64,000 bases of DNA from Veillonella agrestimuris. GTDB taxonomy: Bacteria; Bacillota; Negativicutes; Veillonellales; Veillonellaceae. The notes below the pieces were generated by a model. That model did not search any database and was not told the DNA's origin. It saw nothing but the letters and a program-made list of their open reading frames with translations. The DNA lies in contig NZ_CALPCS010000004.1 in NCBI RefSeq assembly GCF_943193065.1, forward strand, positions 88,077 to 152,076. The letters are read 5' to 3'. The stretch's first letter is position 1. Each line of letters begins with the position of its first letter. The position numbers and the translations under genes are program-made. This document shows, piece by piece, positions 49,840 through 59,172 of this stretch.

Positions 49840-52800
49840 ATGAAAGTACGTTATCGTGTTGTACCAAAACAGAATATGAAACCTGCTTTCTATGTTAATT
49901 GTGAAAGTAAAAAAGTAACTATTCAAGCAGCAGACTCTGCTTTTAAAACTTTATTATCACTGCAAGACCGCTTAGCTAATTGGTATAAAGAGAAAAATAT
50001 TTCTTTTAATAATATCCCTACTAATGCTAATACGGCTTGCTGTTTTTCTTGGACATTAGATACTGTCAGTGGAGAAGGATTAGATACCTACTATTATGCT
50101 GGTGATTGTGGAGCTGGTGAATTTATAGAAGAAGTAGAGGCTCGTCGTCAGGAAGAATTAGAAAAACACAGAGAACAACGAGGAAAATCTTTTGCAGGTG
50201 TTCACAATGACGATGATTGGGATGACAATGAATTTGAGGCTTTCACAGAGGCGGCAGAATTAGGCTATTTTGACAATACACCGGTAGAAGTATCCTATAA
50301 ACAGACTACTGCAGCTGAAACGGTAACCCCTAGTGCTATGGCTATCTCTGAATCAGTTAATAGCAATAATTCGGTTAAAGTAAAGAGGGATAAGCCTAAA
50401 TCAACACAAGGGAGTGATGCACCTGCTAAATCTGCTAAAGGGAGTGGCAAATATCCTCGTCGCGCACCAAAAGCAGAACCTACTGATGAAGGTATGATTG
50501 TAGGACGTCGTATTGATGGCATACCTTCTAAAATCATGGGTACTACGGATACACCTAGCGTTATTTTTGAGGGTGTTTTAGTAGGGCTAGATAAACGAGA
50601 TACTAAAACGGGTAAATCCATTGTTACAGGTAGTATTGTAGATGATACGAATAGTATTAAGTTCATTAAATTTACTGATACGCCAGACGATGGGGCAGCA
50701 TTGCTTAAAAAGTTAAAGAAAGTAGAACGGGTCCGTGTACAAGGGCGTGTTAATTTTGATGATAAATTTGAAAAGAAATATATTTTATCCATTAATAGCA
50801 TAGAAGAATTGCCAAGCAATCGTGTAGAGCGCACTGAAAATCGAGACGATTCCCGAGTAGAACTTCACTTACATACAAAAATGAGTGATAAAGATGCTCT
50901 CGTGTCTGTAAAAGATTTATTTAAAACTGTCAAAGCTTGGGGCCATCCAGCCGTAGCTATTACGGATCACGGCATTGTACAAGCGTTCCCAGAAGCACAG
51001 GCACTTGCTAAGGAATTAGGAGTTAAAGTCATTTATGGCGTAGAAGCCTATCTCGTTGACGATGAAGCGATAGATCACGAATTATCCTTAGATGTGGTGA
51101 AGAAAAAAGATGAAGCACCACGGTACCATATCATTTTATTAGCGAAAAATATGGTAGGCCTTCGCAATTTATATAAAATGATTTCCATCTCTCATTTGGA
51201 ATACTTTAAACGAAGACCACGATTGCCTCGCTCTGTTATTGAAGAACATCGCGAAGGCATTATCATAGGTTCTGCTTGTGAAGCCGGGGAATTGATGCAA
51301 TCCATTGTTAAAGGAGCCACTAAAGATGAACTGTTAACGGTAGCATCTTTCTACGATTATTTAGAAATTCAACCGCATACAAACAATGAATTCTTAGTGC
51401 GTAAAGGCTTAATGCCCGATGAGCAAGCCCTTATCGATATGAATTTGACTGTTATCGAATTAGGGGAAGCCTTGAATAAACCGGTTTGTGCCACTTGTGA
51501 CGTTCATTATTTACATCCAGATGAAAAGATTTATCGTGAAATCATGTTAACAGCTTCTGGCTATACGGACGCGCATGAGCAACCAGATTTGCATTTGCGC
51601 ACCACTGACGAAATGTTGGCATCCTTCCCATATTTGAGCGAAGAAAAGGCTTATGAAGTTGTAGTTACTAATACGCGCGCCATCAATGATCGCGTAGAAG
51701 ATATTAAACCGATCCCAGATGGTACATATTCTCCAAAAATTGAAGGCGCTGATGAAGCCTTTGTAGAAATGTGTTACAAAAATGCGAAAACCATTTACGG
51801 CGATCCTTTGCCGAGAGTCGTTCAAGACCGGTTAGACTATGAAATCGACTGTATCATTAGTAATGGCTATGGCGTGTTGTACTACATTGCCCACAAGTTA
51901 GTAAAAAAATCTTTAGATGAAGGATACTTAGTAGGTTCTCGTGGTTCGGTAGGGTCTTCTTTTGCCGCTACTATGTCGGAAATTACAGAAGTAAACCCAT
52001 TGCCACCACATTATGTGTGTCCTCATTGTAAGTGGTCTGAATTCTATGAAAAAGGGGAATATGCTGGTGGCTTTGACTTGCCGCGGAGAGATTGTCCAGA
52101 ATGTGGCACACCACTCCATACGAATGGACACGACATTCCATTTGCTATCTTCCTTGGCTTTGATGGTGACAAAGTACCAGATATTGATTTGAACTTCTCT
52201 GGTGATTACCAAGCGAAAGCTCACAAATATACGGAGGAAATGTTCGGCCGTGACAATGTATTTAAAGCCGGCACTATCGGTACCATTGCGGATAAAACAG
52301 CTTTCGGTTACGTTAGAAAATATGCTGAAATTAGAGGCCTTCAAGTAGAAAATGGATTCCTCGAATATTTAGCGAAGGGATTTACCAATGTAAAGAATAC
52401 GACAGGCCAACATCCCGGTGGTATCATGGTATGTCCTCGGGATATGGATGTGCATCATTTTACGCCAATCCAATATCCAGCGAATAAAAAAGAAAGTGGC
52501 GTATTGACGACTCATTTCGACTATCATTCTATTGAAGGTCGTATGACTAAGCTAGATATTCTCGGGCACGATGATCCCACTATTATTCGTATGTTAGAAG
52601 ACTTAACGGGCATCGATGCGAAGACAATTCCGTTTGATGATCCTCGTACATTGAGTTTATTTTCCTCTACAGAGGGGATTGGTTTGACGCCGGAACAATT
52701 ACAAGGTGACCAAGTAGCTAGTCTTGCCGTACCAGAATGTGGTACGAAATTTGTACGAGGCATGTTAGAAGATTCTCGTCCTCAAACGTTCTCTGATTTA

Positions 52801-53634
52801 GTTCGTATTTCTGGTTTCTCTCACGGTACAAACGTGTGGCTTGACAATGCGCAGGATCTCATTAAAAATGGTATTTGCAAATTGAATGAAGCTATTTCTA
52901 CTCGTGATGACGTTATGAACTTCTTAATTCATCGCGGCATGGATAAGAAAAATAGTTTCTTCGTCATGGAAAATGTGCGTAAAGGGAAAGGCATCGAAAA
53001 ACGAAATAAACAAGGGGAAGCGACGACAAACTTTGAAGCAGAAATGCGAGAGAATAATATTCCAGATTGGTTTATCGACTCGTGTAAGAAAATTTCTTAT
53101 TTGTTCCCTCGTGCCCATGCGGTAGCTTATGTAATGATGGCATTCCGTATCGCTTGGTTTAAGGTATATCATCCATTAGCATTTTATGCAGCGTATTTCT
53201 CTATTCGTGCTAGAGCCTTTGATTTGCGCATTATGACAGGTGATTTGCGTGTACAATTGCAAGAGTTTAACCGCATCAAAGCACTAGACAGAGCAGCTAG
53301 TCCGAAAGAAAAAGATTTGATGGCCGCTTTAGAAGTATCTATGGAAATGTATCAAAGAGGCTATCGATTTAGTAGTGTAGACATTCAACATTCCGATGCG
53401 CGTCGATTCAAAATTAAAGATGGCGCTTTATTAGCTCCTTTCTTAGCTATTGAATCATTAGGTGAAAAAGTAGCTGATGCCATTGTTGAAGAACGAGAGC
53501 GCAAATCATTTACATCATTAAAAGATTTACAACGACGTTGCAAAATTTCCAATACAATCATCGACATCATGAAAGACTTAGATTGCTGTGGCGATTTACC
53601 AGAAGATGAGCAAATGTCATTATTTGGAGCATAA
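49840..53634 (+). CDS. polC: DNA polymerase III PolC-type alpha subunit without an exonuclease domain
   Basis: Replicative polymerase, 1264 residues (typical PolC is about 1430). An N-terminal domain and charged linker (to about 230), an OB fold (about 235-325) and a PHP domain (RVELHLHTKMS with H343 and H345; VAITDHGIVQAFPEA) are followed by the polymerase core with catalytic Asp781 and Asp783 in VPDIDLNFSG, and the helix-hairpin-helix C-terminus. In usual PolC a DnaQ-like 3'-5' exonuclease interrupts the PHP domain after V-E-A-Y-L-V-D-D; here the chain passes from that point (about residue 400) straight to the rest of PHP, with no D-x-E-T-T-G motif. Polymerase regions appear complete. Confidence 0.95.
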   Translation: MKVRYRVVPKQNMKPAFYVNCESKKVTIQAADSAFKTLLSLQDRLANWYKEKNISFNNIPTNANTACCFSWTLDTVSGEGLDTYYYAGDCGAGEFIEEVEARRQEELEKHREQRGKSFAGVHNDDDWDDNEFEAFTEAAELGYFDNTPVEVSYKQTTAAETVTPSAMAISESVNSNNSVKVKRDKPKSTQGSDAPAKSAKGSGKYPRRAPKAEPTDEGMIVGRRIDGIPSKIMGTTDTPSVIFEGVLVGLDKRDTKTGKSIVTGSIVDDTNSIKFIKFTDTPDDGAALLKKLKKVERVRVQGRVNFDDKFEKKYILSINSIEELPSNRVERTENRDDSRVELHLHTKMSDKDALVSVKDLFKTVKAWGHPAVAITDHGIVQAFPEAQALAKELGVKVIYGVEAYLVDDEAIDHELSLDVVKKKDEAPRYHIILLAKNMVGLRNLYKMISISHLEYFKRRPRLPRSVIEEHREGIIIGSACEAGELMQSIVKGATKDELLTVASFYDYLEIQPHTNNEFLVRKGLMPDEQALIDMNLTVIELGEALNKPVCATCDVHYLHPDEKIYREIMLTASGYTDAHEQPDLHLRTTDEMLASFPYLSEEKAYEVVVTNTRAINDRVEDIKPIPDGTYSPKIEGADEAFVEMCYKNAKTIYGDPLPRVVQDRLDYEIDCIISNGYGVLYYIAHKLVKKSLDEGYLVGSRGSVGSSFAATMSEITEVNPLPPHYVCPHCKWSEFYEKGEYAGGFDLPRRDCPECGTPLHTNGHDIPFAIFLGFDGDKVPDIDLNFSGDYQAKAHKYTEEMFGRDNVFKAGTIGTIADKTAFGYVRKYAEIRGLQVENGFLEYLAKGFTNVKNTTGQHPGGIMVCPRDMDVHHFTPIQYPANKKESGVLTTHFDYHSIEGRMTKLDILGHDDPTIIRMLEDLTGIDAKTIPFDDPRTLSLFSSTEGIGLTPEQLQGDQVASLAVPECGTKFVRGMLEDSRPQTFSDLVRISGFSHGTNVWLDNAQDLIKNGICKLNEAISTRDDVMNFLIHRGMDKKNSFFVMENVRKGKGIEKRNKQGEATTNFEAEMRENNIPDWFIDSCKKISYLFPRAHAVAYVMMAFRIAWFKVYHPLAFYAAYFSIRARAFDLRIMTGDLRVQLQEFNRIKALDRAASPKEKDLMAALEVSMEMYQRGYRFSSVDIQHSDARRFKIKDGALLAPFLAIESLGEKVADAIVEERERKSFTSLKDLQRRCKISNTIIDIMKDLDCCGDLPEDEQMSLFGA

Positions 53635-53693
53635 TGCAATAGCTAATAAGAGAAATCGGATAGTATCATTAAGAAAGGAAATAGGTGGTAATT

Positions 53694-54083
53694 ATGTCTT
53701 CAACATTATTTGATCGTATAGCAGCTATATTTTCCTCTAATAGTTCCAAGTCAATAAAATCTAAAGACTTATCGGATGCTGAGAAAGAAGATTTTGAAGC
53801 CGATATTACATTATTTAAAGAAATCAAACGCTTGAAAGCCATGGAACCTCAAAAAGTTTCAAAAGACGTGAAACAAAAAGAAAATGATGAACCACCTCAT
53901 TATATAGATGATGACTATGATGCGATTCGTAGAGAAGATATAGAGTCTGAAGATGAATACTATGATAACTACGAAGATGATGAGTATGAGTTTGAATATG
54001 ATGATTACGATGACTACGATGAAGAAGAATATGAATCAGAATTTGATTTTGACGAATTCATAGAAGAAGAGGAGGACTTATAA
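53694..54083 (+). CDS. Very acidic small protein, function unknown
   Basis: 129 residues, not assigned to a family. The first 60 residues are mixed and helical (S-T-L-F-D-R-I-A-A-I-F); the second half is almost entirely Asp, Glu and Tyr in low-complexity repeats (runs such as DDYDDYDEEEYESEFDFDEF). No membrane segment or signal. GGTGG is upstream of ATG 53694; an earlier ATG at 53685 is possible. It lies 59 nt after polC and before the FMN riboswitch promoter region. The acidic tail could mimic DNA or bind basic proteins, but that is only inference. Confidence 0.7.
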   Translation: MSSTLFDRIAAIFSSNSSKSIKSKDLSDAEKEDFEADITLFKEIKRLKAMEPQKVSKDVKQKENDEPPHYIDDDYDAIRREDIESEDEYYDNYEDDEYEFEYDDYDDYDEEEYESEFDFDEFIEEEEDL

Positions 54084-54145
54084 AGGCTATATATTGCATA
54101 ACATTGATAAAAGTGGTACTATAATTACATAAAATAATACAATAA

Positions 54146-54254
54146 GTCTTTGGGGATAGGTGAAATTCCTTACCGGCGGTTATAGTCCGCGAGCCTAATA
54201 GGTATGAATCGGTGTAATTCCGATACCGACAGTAAAGTCTGGATGAGAAAAGAC
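54146..54254 (+). promoter_or_regulatory. FMN riboswitch (RFN element)
   Basis: Matches the RFN consensus: closing GTCTTT/AAAGAC stem, GGGGATAGGTGAAATTCCTT, ACCGGCGGT, AGTCCGCGAGCC, a variable arm with ATCGGTGTAATTCCGAT, then ACCGACAGTAAAGTCTGGATGA. Binding of FMN should favour the terminator at 54297 and reduce rib expression. Confidence 0.95.
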
Positions 54255-54296
54255 GAGATTATATATGTTTATATGTATAACTATAACTGATAACCC

Positions 54297-54324
54297 AAGG
54301 ACTATGTATATAGTCCTTTTTTTA
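54297..54324 (+). terminator. FMN-riboswitch terminator
   Basis: AAGGACTAT / ATAGTCCTT stem with GTAT loop followed by TTTTTT, 13 nt before the ribD start. Confidence 0.88.
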
Positions 54325-54336
54325 TTGAGGTATTAT

Positions 54337-55512
54337 ATGAACGACTTAATGTATATGAAACGTGCCATTGCGTTAGCAAAATTGGCCACTGCACATACAT
54401 GGCCCAATCCGTTAGTAGGGGCTGTCGTAGTAAAACATAATACAATTATCGGTGAAGGATACCATCACAAAGCAGGAGAGCCTCATGCAGAAGTCCATGC
54501 CTTGCAGGCAGCTGGCGAAGAAGCAAAAGGTGCCACTTTATATGTCACATTAGAGCCTTGTGCTCACTATGGTAAGACGCCTCCTTGTGCAGACCGCATC
54601 ATTGCATCTGGCATTAGTCGTGTTGTGATTGGTAGTACAGATCCCAATCCTCTTGTAGGAGGACAAGGCATCATTCGCTTACAAGCAGCTGGTATAGAGG
54701 TAAAAACGGGGGTTTGTGAAAAAGAATGCGCTTTATTAAATGAGAGTTTCTTTACCTATATCCAAACAGGGAAACCTTTTGTAACCCTTAAAAGTGCCAT
54801 GTCCTTAGATGGTAGTATTGCTACTTTTACAGGAGCATCACAGTGGATTACCAATGAAACCGCTCGGAAACATGCTCATCTATTACGAGCCTCTTACGAT
54901 GCTATGGTAGTTGGTATTGGTACTATATTAGCAGATGACCCTCTGTTGAATTGTCGGTTATCGGGTAGTGAAGTGTACGATGCTATCATAGGCGATACAT
55001 TAGATGGTGCTTATAGTATGGATATTCGCCAGCCAGATGTGATGATTTTTGATAGTTTAGGTAGAACACCTATAGAGGCTAAAGTATTTACCGTACCGAA
55101 TCGGAAGGTTCATCTCTTTGTAAGTGCTCAATGTAGTGAGGAAAAACGGCAAGCTTTTATCGACATAGGTGCCGATGTTCATGACATTGAACGGAAGCCT
55201 AACGGGTTATCCATTAAACAGGCTTTAACGGTGATGGGTGACATGGGGTATACATCACTGCTCATCGAAGGTGGATCGGCCTTGCTAAGTGCATTCGTTG
55301 AAACGTTAGCTTTTGATAAGATAGTCACCTATATTGGGAATCTCATTATCGGTGGCACAGAAGCGACACCTGCAGTCGGTGGTAACGGATTTGCTACCTT
55401 AGAGGCGGCGGCGAAGCTGACTTTCACAGATGTACATATGATGGATAATAATATTGTTATAGAAGCCTATCGAACTGGAAGGGAGGGTGCTTATGTTTAC
55501 GGGCATCGTTGA
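54337..55512 (+). CDS. ribD: Riboflavin biosynthesis protein RibD (deaminase/reductase)
   Basis: Bifunctional enzyme (391 aa). The N-terminal pyrimidine deaminase has the zinc motif H-A-E-V-H-A-L and PCAHYGKTPPC; the C-terminal reductase has K-S-A-M-S-L-D-G, GASQWITNETAR and the IEGGSALL region. ATG 54337 was chosen over an in-frame start 72 nt earlier that falls inside the riboswitch. TGAGG lies before the ATG. Overlaps ribE by 20 nt. Confidence 0.95.
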   Translation: MNDLMYMKRAIALAKLATAHTWPNPLVGAVVVKHNTIIGEGYHHKAGEPHAEVHALQAAGEEAKGATLYVTLEPCAHYGKTPPCADRIIASGISRVVIGSTDPNPLVGGQGIIRLQAAGIEVKTGVCEKECALLNESFFTYIQTGKPFVTLKSAMSLDGSIATFTGASQWITNETARKHAHLLRASYDAMVVGIGTILADDPLLNCRLSGSEVYDAIIGDTLDGAYSMDIRQPDVMIFDSLGRTPIEAKVFTVPNRKVHLFVSAQCSEEKRQAFIDIGADVHDIERKPNGLSIKQALTVMGDMGYTSLLIEGGSALLSAFVETLAFDKIVTYIGNLIIGGTEATPAVGGNGFATLEAAAKLTFTDVHMMDNNIVIEAYRTGREGAYVYGHR

Positions 55513-56149
55513 AGAGATAGGGCGCATTGTAAGCATAAAAAAGGGCGCCCAATCCTTAGTTCTCACTATTTCTGGGAATATCATATTTGATGATTTAAAA
55601 ATCGGAGACTCCGTATCGGTTAATGGCGTTTGTTTAACAGCTACTACGGTCGGCAATAAACAATTTACTGCCGATGTAATGCCTGAGTCCATAAAAATGA
55701 CGACATTCACACATTTGAAAGCCAATGATCCAGTTAACTTGGAACGGGCCATGCCTGCTGATGGCCGATTCGGTGGGCATATCGTAGCAGGCCATGTGGA
55801 TGGAACAGGACGCATTACCCACATTGAACGCAGGGATAATGCCGTTATTTTTACGATTCACGCAGACCGATCGATTATGGATTATGTCATCTATAAAGGT
55901 TCTATTGCCATTAATGGCATTAGCTTGACCATTATGGATTGTACAGAATCGACATTTTCTGTATCCATTATTCCGCACACGCTGAAAGAAACTGTTCTTG
56001 GCGATGCTGTCATTGGTACAGAAGTCAATTTAGAAACCGATATTGCAGGCCGATATATTCGCCATTTTATGGGCCTTGGCAATACTACAGATAGAAGTAC
56101 ATCTACTAAATCCATTGAATCTTTGTTAGTAGACAATGGATTTATGTAA
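55493..56149 (+). CDS. ribE: Riboflavin synthase, alpha chain
   Basis: Dismutates two 6,7-dimethyl-8-ribityllumazines to riboflavin. 218 residues with two lumazine-binding domain repeats: MFTGIVEEIG...SVSVNGVCLTA in the first and GHVDGTGRI...SIAINGISLT in the second. The ATG at 55493 is preceded by GGGAGG and lies inside the end of ribD, so translation is coupled. Confidence 0.95.
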   Translation: MFTGIVEEIGRIVSIKKGAQSLVLTISGNIIFDDLKIGDSVSVNGVCLTATTVGNKQFTADVMPESIKMTTFTHLKANDPVNLERAMPADGRFGGHIVAGHVDGTGRITHIERRDNAVIFTIHADRSIMDYVIYKGSIAINGISLTIMDCTESTFSVSIIPHTLKETVLGDAVIGTEVNLETDIAGRYIRHFMGLGNTTDRSTSTKSIESLLVDNGFM

Positions 56150-56165
56150 AAGGAGGACCTAGTCC

Positions 56166-57368
56166 ATGAATTATACATTACATAGCATTGAAGAAGTGCT
56201 AGAAGAATTGCGCAATGGTAAATCCGTTATCATTGTGGATGATGAAAGTCGTGAAAATGAAGGTGATTTAGTGATTGCCGCAGAATTTGCGAACCAAGAA
56301 AATATTAATTTTATGGTTAAATACGCGCGCGGTATCGTTTGCACACCGATGCGCCGAGAAGCGTTAGAACGATTAGGCATTCCTCCGATGGTAGCGAAAA
56401 ACACAGATAATCATGAAACGGCTTTTACTGTAACAGTGGATCATGTGGATACTACTACTGGCGTATCTCCTGCAGAACGGGCCTATACGATTCAAAAATT
56501 ATTAGACCCTAATGCGAAAGCGGATGATTTTCGCCGTCCTGGGCATGTATTCCCTTTGGTGTATAAAGAGGGAGGCGTTCTCGTTCGCCAAGGCCATACA
56601 GAGGCATCTATTGATCTTTGTCGCTTAGCGGGTTTACAAGAGGCTGCTGTTATTTGTGAAATTACAAATGATGATGGTTCGATGGCGCGTATGCCTGATT
56701 TAATAGCATTTGCCAAAGAACATAACTTGAAAATTGCTTCTGTTGCAGACTTAGTAGATTACCGTAAAATTCATGAAACCATCGTTGCATTAGGGGCTAA
56801 TTCTAAATTACCTACTAAATTTGGCGATTTTGATATTTATGTATTTAAAAATGAGTTGGATCATAAAGAACATTTAGCCATCGTTAAAGGGGATGTACAA
56901 GGCAAAGACGATGTCTTAGTACGCATTCATTCTGAATGTTTGACCGGTGATGTATTTGGCTCTAAGCGCTGTGATTGTGGTGAACAATTAGATCACGCGT
57001 TACGCGCCATCGAAAAAGAAGGAACAGGCGTCGTTGTCTATATGCGCCAAGAAGGTCGTGGTATTGGTTTAATCAATAAAATCAAAGCTTATGCATTACA
57101 AGAACAAGGTCTCGATACAGTAGAAGCTAATGTAGAGCTTGGATTTCCTCCAGATATGCGGGAATATTCCTTAGCAGCTCAAATCATTAAATATCTTGGA
57201 ATAAAAAGTATTCGCTTAGTAACGAATAATCCAGAGAAACGCCAAGGCCTTGAACATTGGGGCATAGAAGTTCACGGTCGTGTACCTGTTATCATTGCAG
57301 CTAATCAATTTAATGCCGGCTACTTAAAAACAAAAGAAGAAAAAATGGGGCATATGTTGGAAAATTAA
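56166..57368 (+). CDS. ribBA: Bifunctional DHBP synthase / GTP cyclohydrolase II
   Basis: Supplies both precursors of riboflavin (400 aa). The N-terminal DHBP synthase half has DDESRENEGDL and the R-x-G-H-T-E-A-S metal/active region. The C-terminal GTP cyclohydrolase II half has the zinc cysteines of SECLTGDVFGSKRCDCGEQL and R-Q-E-G-R-G-I-G-L. AAGGAGG before ATG 56166. Confidence 0.96.
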   Translation: MNYTLHSIEEVLEELRNGKSVIIVDDESRENEGDLVIAAEFANQENINFMVKYARGIVCTPMRREALERLGIPPMVAKNTDNHETAFTVTVDHVDTTTGVSPAERAYTIQKLLDPNAKADDFRRPGHVFPLVYKEGGVLVRQGHTEASIDLCRLAGLQEAAVICEITNDDGSMARMPDLIAFAKEHNLKIASVADLVDYRKIHETIVALGANSKLPTKFGDFDIYVFKNELDHKEHLAIVKGDVQGKDDVLVRIHSECLTGDVFGSKRCDCGEQLDHALRAIEKEGTGVVVYMRQEGRGIGLINKIKAYALQEQGLDTVEANVELGFPPDMREYSLAAQIIKYLGIKSIRLVTNNPEKRQGLEHWGIEVHGRVPVIIAANQFNAGYLKTKEEKMGHMLEN

Positions 57369-57393
57369 TTGATTTTCATAGGAGGAATTCATT

Positions 57394-57855
57394 ATGATGA
57401 TTCAAGAAGGTAAATTATTAGGTTCTGGCAAGAAATTTGCTATTATCGCATCTCGTTTTAACGAGTTCATTACTACAAAATTAATCGGCGGTGCTGAAGA
57501 TTGCTTGCTTCGTCACGATGTAAAAGCCGACGACATTACGACGATCTGGGTGCCAGGGGCTTATGAAATTCCATTAATTGCCAAAAAAGCAGCTCAATCT
57601 GGTAAATACGATGCAGTTATCTGTTTAGGCGCTGTCATTCGAGGCGCTACAACACATTACGACTATGTATGTAATGAAGTAGCGAAAGGGATTGCTCATG
57701 TGTCCTTAGAAACAGGGATTCCTGTTATGTTCGGGGTTGTAACGACTGAAAATATTGAACAAGCTATCGAACGTGCTGGTACTAAAGCTGGTAACAAAGG
57801 TTACGACTGCGCTATGGGCGCTATTGAAATGGTTAACTTGTTGGATCAGTTTTAA
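57394..57855 (+). CDS. ribH: 6,7-dimethyl-8-ribityllumazine synthase
   Basis: Penultimate step of riboflavin synthesis, forming large icosahedral shells. 153 residues with [16 protein letters not shown] and [16 protein letters not shown], all diagnostic. AGGAGG before the first of two ATG codons at 57394. Last gene of the FMN-controlled operon; terminator at 57936. Confidence 0.96.
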   Translation: MMIQEGKLLGSGKKFAIIASRFNEFITTKLIGGAEDCLLRHDVKADDITTIWVPGAYEIPLIAKKAAQSGKYDAVICLGAVIRGATTHYDYVCNEVAKGIAHVSLETGIPVMFGVVTTENIEQAIERAGTKAGNKGYDCAMGAIEMVNLLDQF

Positions 57856-57935
57856 TTAGCCTACAGTGTGCTAGTATATTGATTGACCATAAGATATAGG
57901 GACTATAAAGTAATACGTAAGCCCTATATGGTATA

Positions 57936-57974
57936 ATAGACTCCGCATCTATGATGCAGAGTCTATTTTCTTTG
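57936..57974 (+). terminator. Terminator after the rib operon
   Basis: AATAGACTC-C-GCATC / GATGC-A-GAGTCTATT stem with a 3-nt loop, then TTTCTTT. The remaining sequence to 58083 shows no gene. Confidence 0.85.
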
Positions 57975-58083
57975 TAAATACGTTTTAATTTTTATAAAGT
58001 TCATAGAATTAACGCTCCTATTAGAGAATATATAGTAATTGATAATAAACAGAACAAATATTTTTTATTACTATGTAGGGATA

Positions 58084-58111
58084 TTGAAAATCTTAGATAT
58101 TGTGATATAAT
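58084..58111 (+). promoter_or_regulatory. Promoter for hslO
   Basis: TTGAAA (58084-58089), a 16-nt spacer and consensus TATAAT (58106-58111). Confidence 0.6.
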
Positions 58112-58165
58112 AATAAACATAAAGTGAACTTTAACTTTATAAATTAATGAAAAGGAATGATTTAA

Positions 58166-59044
58166 ATGGATTATATTAAACGTTTTACCACTCGAGAAGG
58201 CATTCGTATGTCTGTAGCGGTAACGACTGATACAGTTGAAACAGCACGGGTACGTCATGATTTATGGCCTGTTGCTACAGCAGCCTTAGGCCGTGCTATG
58301 ACAGGGGCTTTGTTATTAGCTGGTGATTTTAAAAACCATGAAAATGTAAGCTTACGCATTAAAGGGGATGGCCCACTCGGTGTCGTTCACGTCGATGCGT
58401 TCTCTGATAATACGGTTCGCGGTTATGTAGATGAGCCACATGTAGATGTACCTTTGAAATATGCAGGTAAACTCGATGTAGGTGCTGCCGTAGGGAACCA
58501 CGGTGAAGTACAAGTAACGCGATTTACGCAACTAGCACAAGATTACACATCCACAAGTCCTATTCAAAGTGGTGAAATTGCAGAAGACTTAGCTTACTAT
58601 CTCTACACGTCGGAACAAGTGCCATCTACGATTAGCTTAGGCGTTCTTGTAGATCCCGACTACCATACAATCGTAGCAGGCGGATTTATCGTACAGGCTA
58701 TGCCAGATGCTACTGATGAAGCCTTGGCATTAGTAGAGAAAAATATCAATGAATTAGGACCTGTTACAGAATATTTGAAAGCCCATCCAAACGGTGAAGG
58801 ATTAGTTGAAAAAGTTCTTGAAGGAATGACCATTAACGAAGTCTACAATGAACCAGTAGAATTTAAATGTCGTTGTAGTCGTGACCGATTTGCTGGCGTC
58901 CTTATGACCCTTCGTGAAGATGATAAATCAGCCATCCTTGAAGATGAACAAACAGAATTAGTATGCCACTATTGCAATGAGAAATATCATTTTAGTAGGG
59001 AAGAATTGAAAGATATGTTTACGCCTGCTAGCGTAGTGCAGTAA
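58166..59044 (+). CDS. hslO: Redox-regulated chaperone Hsp33
   Basis: Holdase chaperone turned on by oxidative unfolding. 292 residues; the C-terminal zinc/redox switch shows C-R-C (in EFKCRCSRDRF) and C-H-Y-C-N-E-K-Y, the four cysteines of Hsp33. The N-terminal A-L-G-R-A-M-T-G-A-L-L and L-R-I-K-G-D-G-P-L-G are also standard. GAAAAGGAATG precedes the ATG at 58166. It has its own promoter and terminator. Confidence 0.95.
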   Translation: MDYIKRFTTREGIRMSVAVTTDTVETARVRHDLWPVATAALGRAMTGALLLAGDFKNHENVSLRIKGDGPLGVVHVDAFSDNTVRGYVDEPHVDVPLKYAGKLDVGAAVGNHGEVQVTRFTQLAQDYTSTSPIQSGEIAEDLAYYLYTSEQVPSTISLGVLVDPDYHTIVAGGFIVQAMPDATDEALALVEKNINELGPVTEYLKAHPNGEGLVEKVLEGMTINEVYNEPVEFKCRCSRDRFAGVLMTLREDDKSAILEDEQTELVCHYCNEKYHFSREELKDMFTPASVVQ

Positions 59045-59088
59045 TAGGGGATTATTTACTTAATACCTAAAATGATGATAAAGCTTTT

Positions 59089-59122
59089 ACAGGCTACAGG
59101 AATTTCCTATAGCCTGTTTTTT
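59089..59122 (+). terminator. Terminator after hslO
   Basis: ACAGGCTA / TAGCCTGT outer stem around an inner AGGAA-TTCCT stem, then TTTTTT. Confidence 0.87.
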
Positions 59123-59172
59123 CATTATATGAGAAAATATATAGATAAGAATATATTACTTAGGAGGTCACT

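Noticed and set aside
50295..50834. Open frame of 179 codons on the minus strand opposite polC
   Set aside because: Shadow of the PolC linker and OB fold, with no start context.
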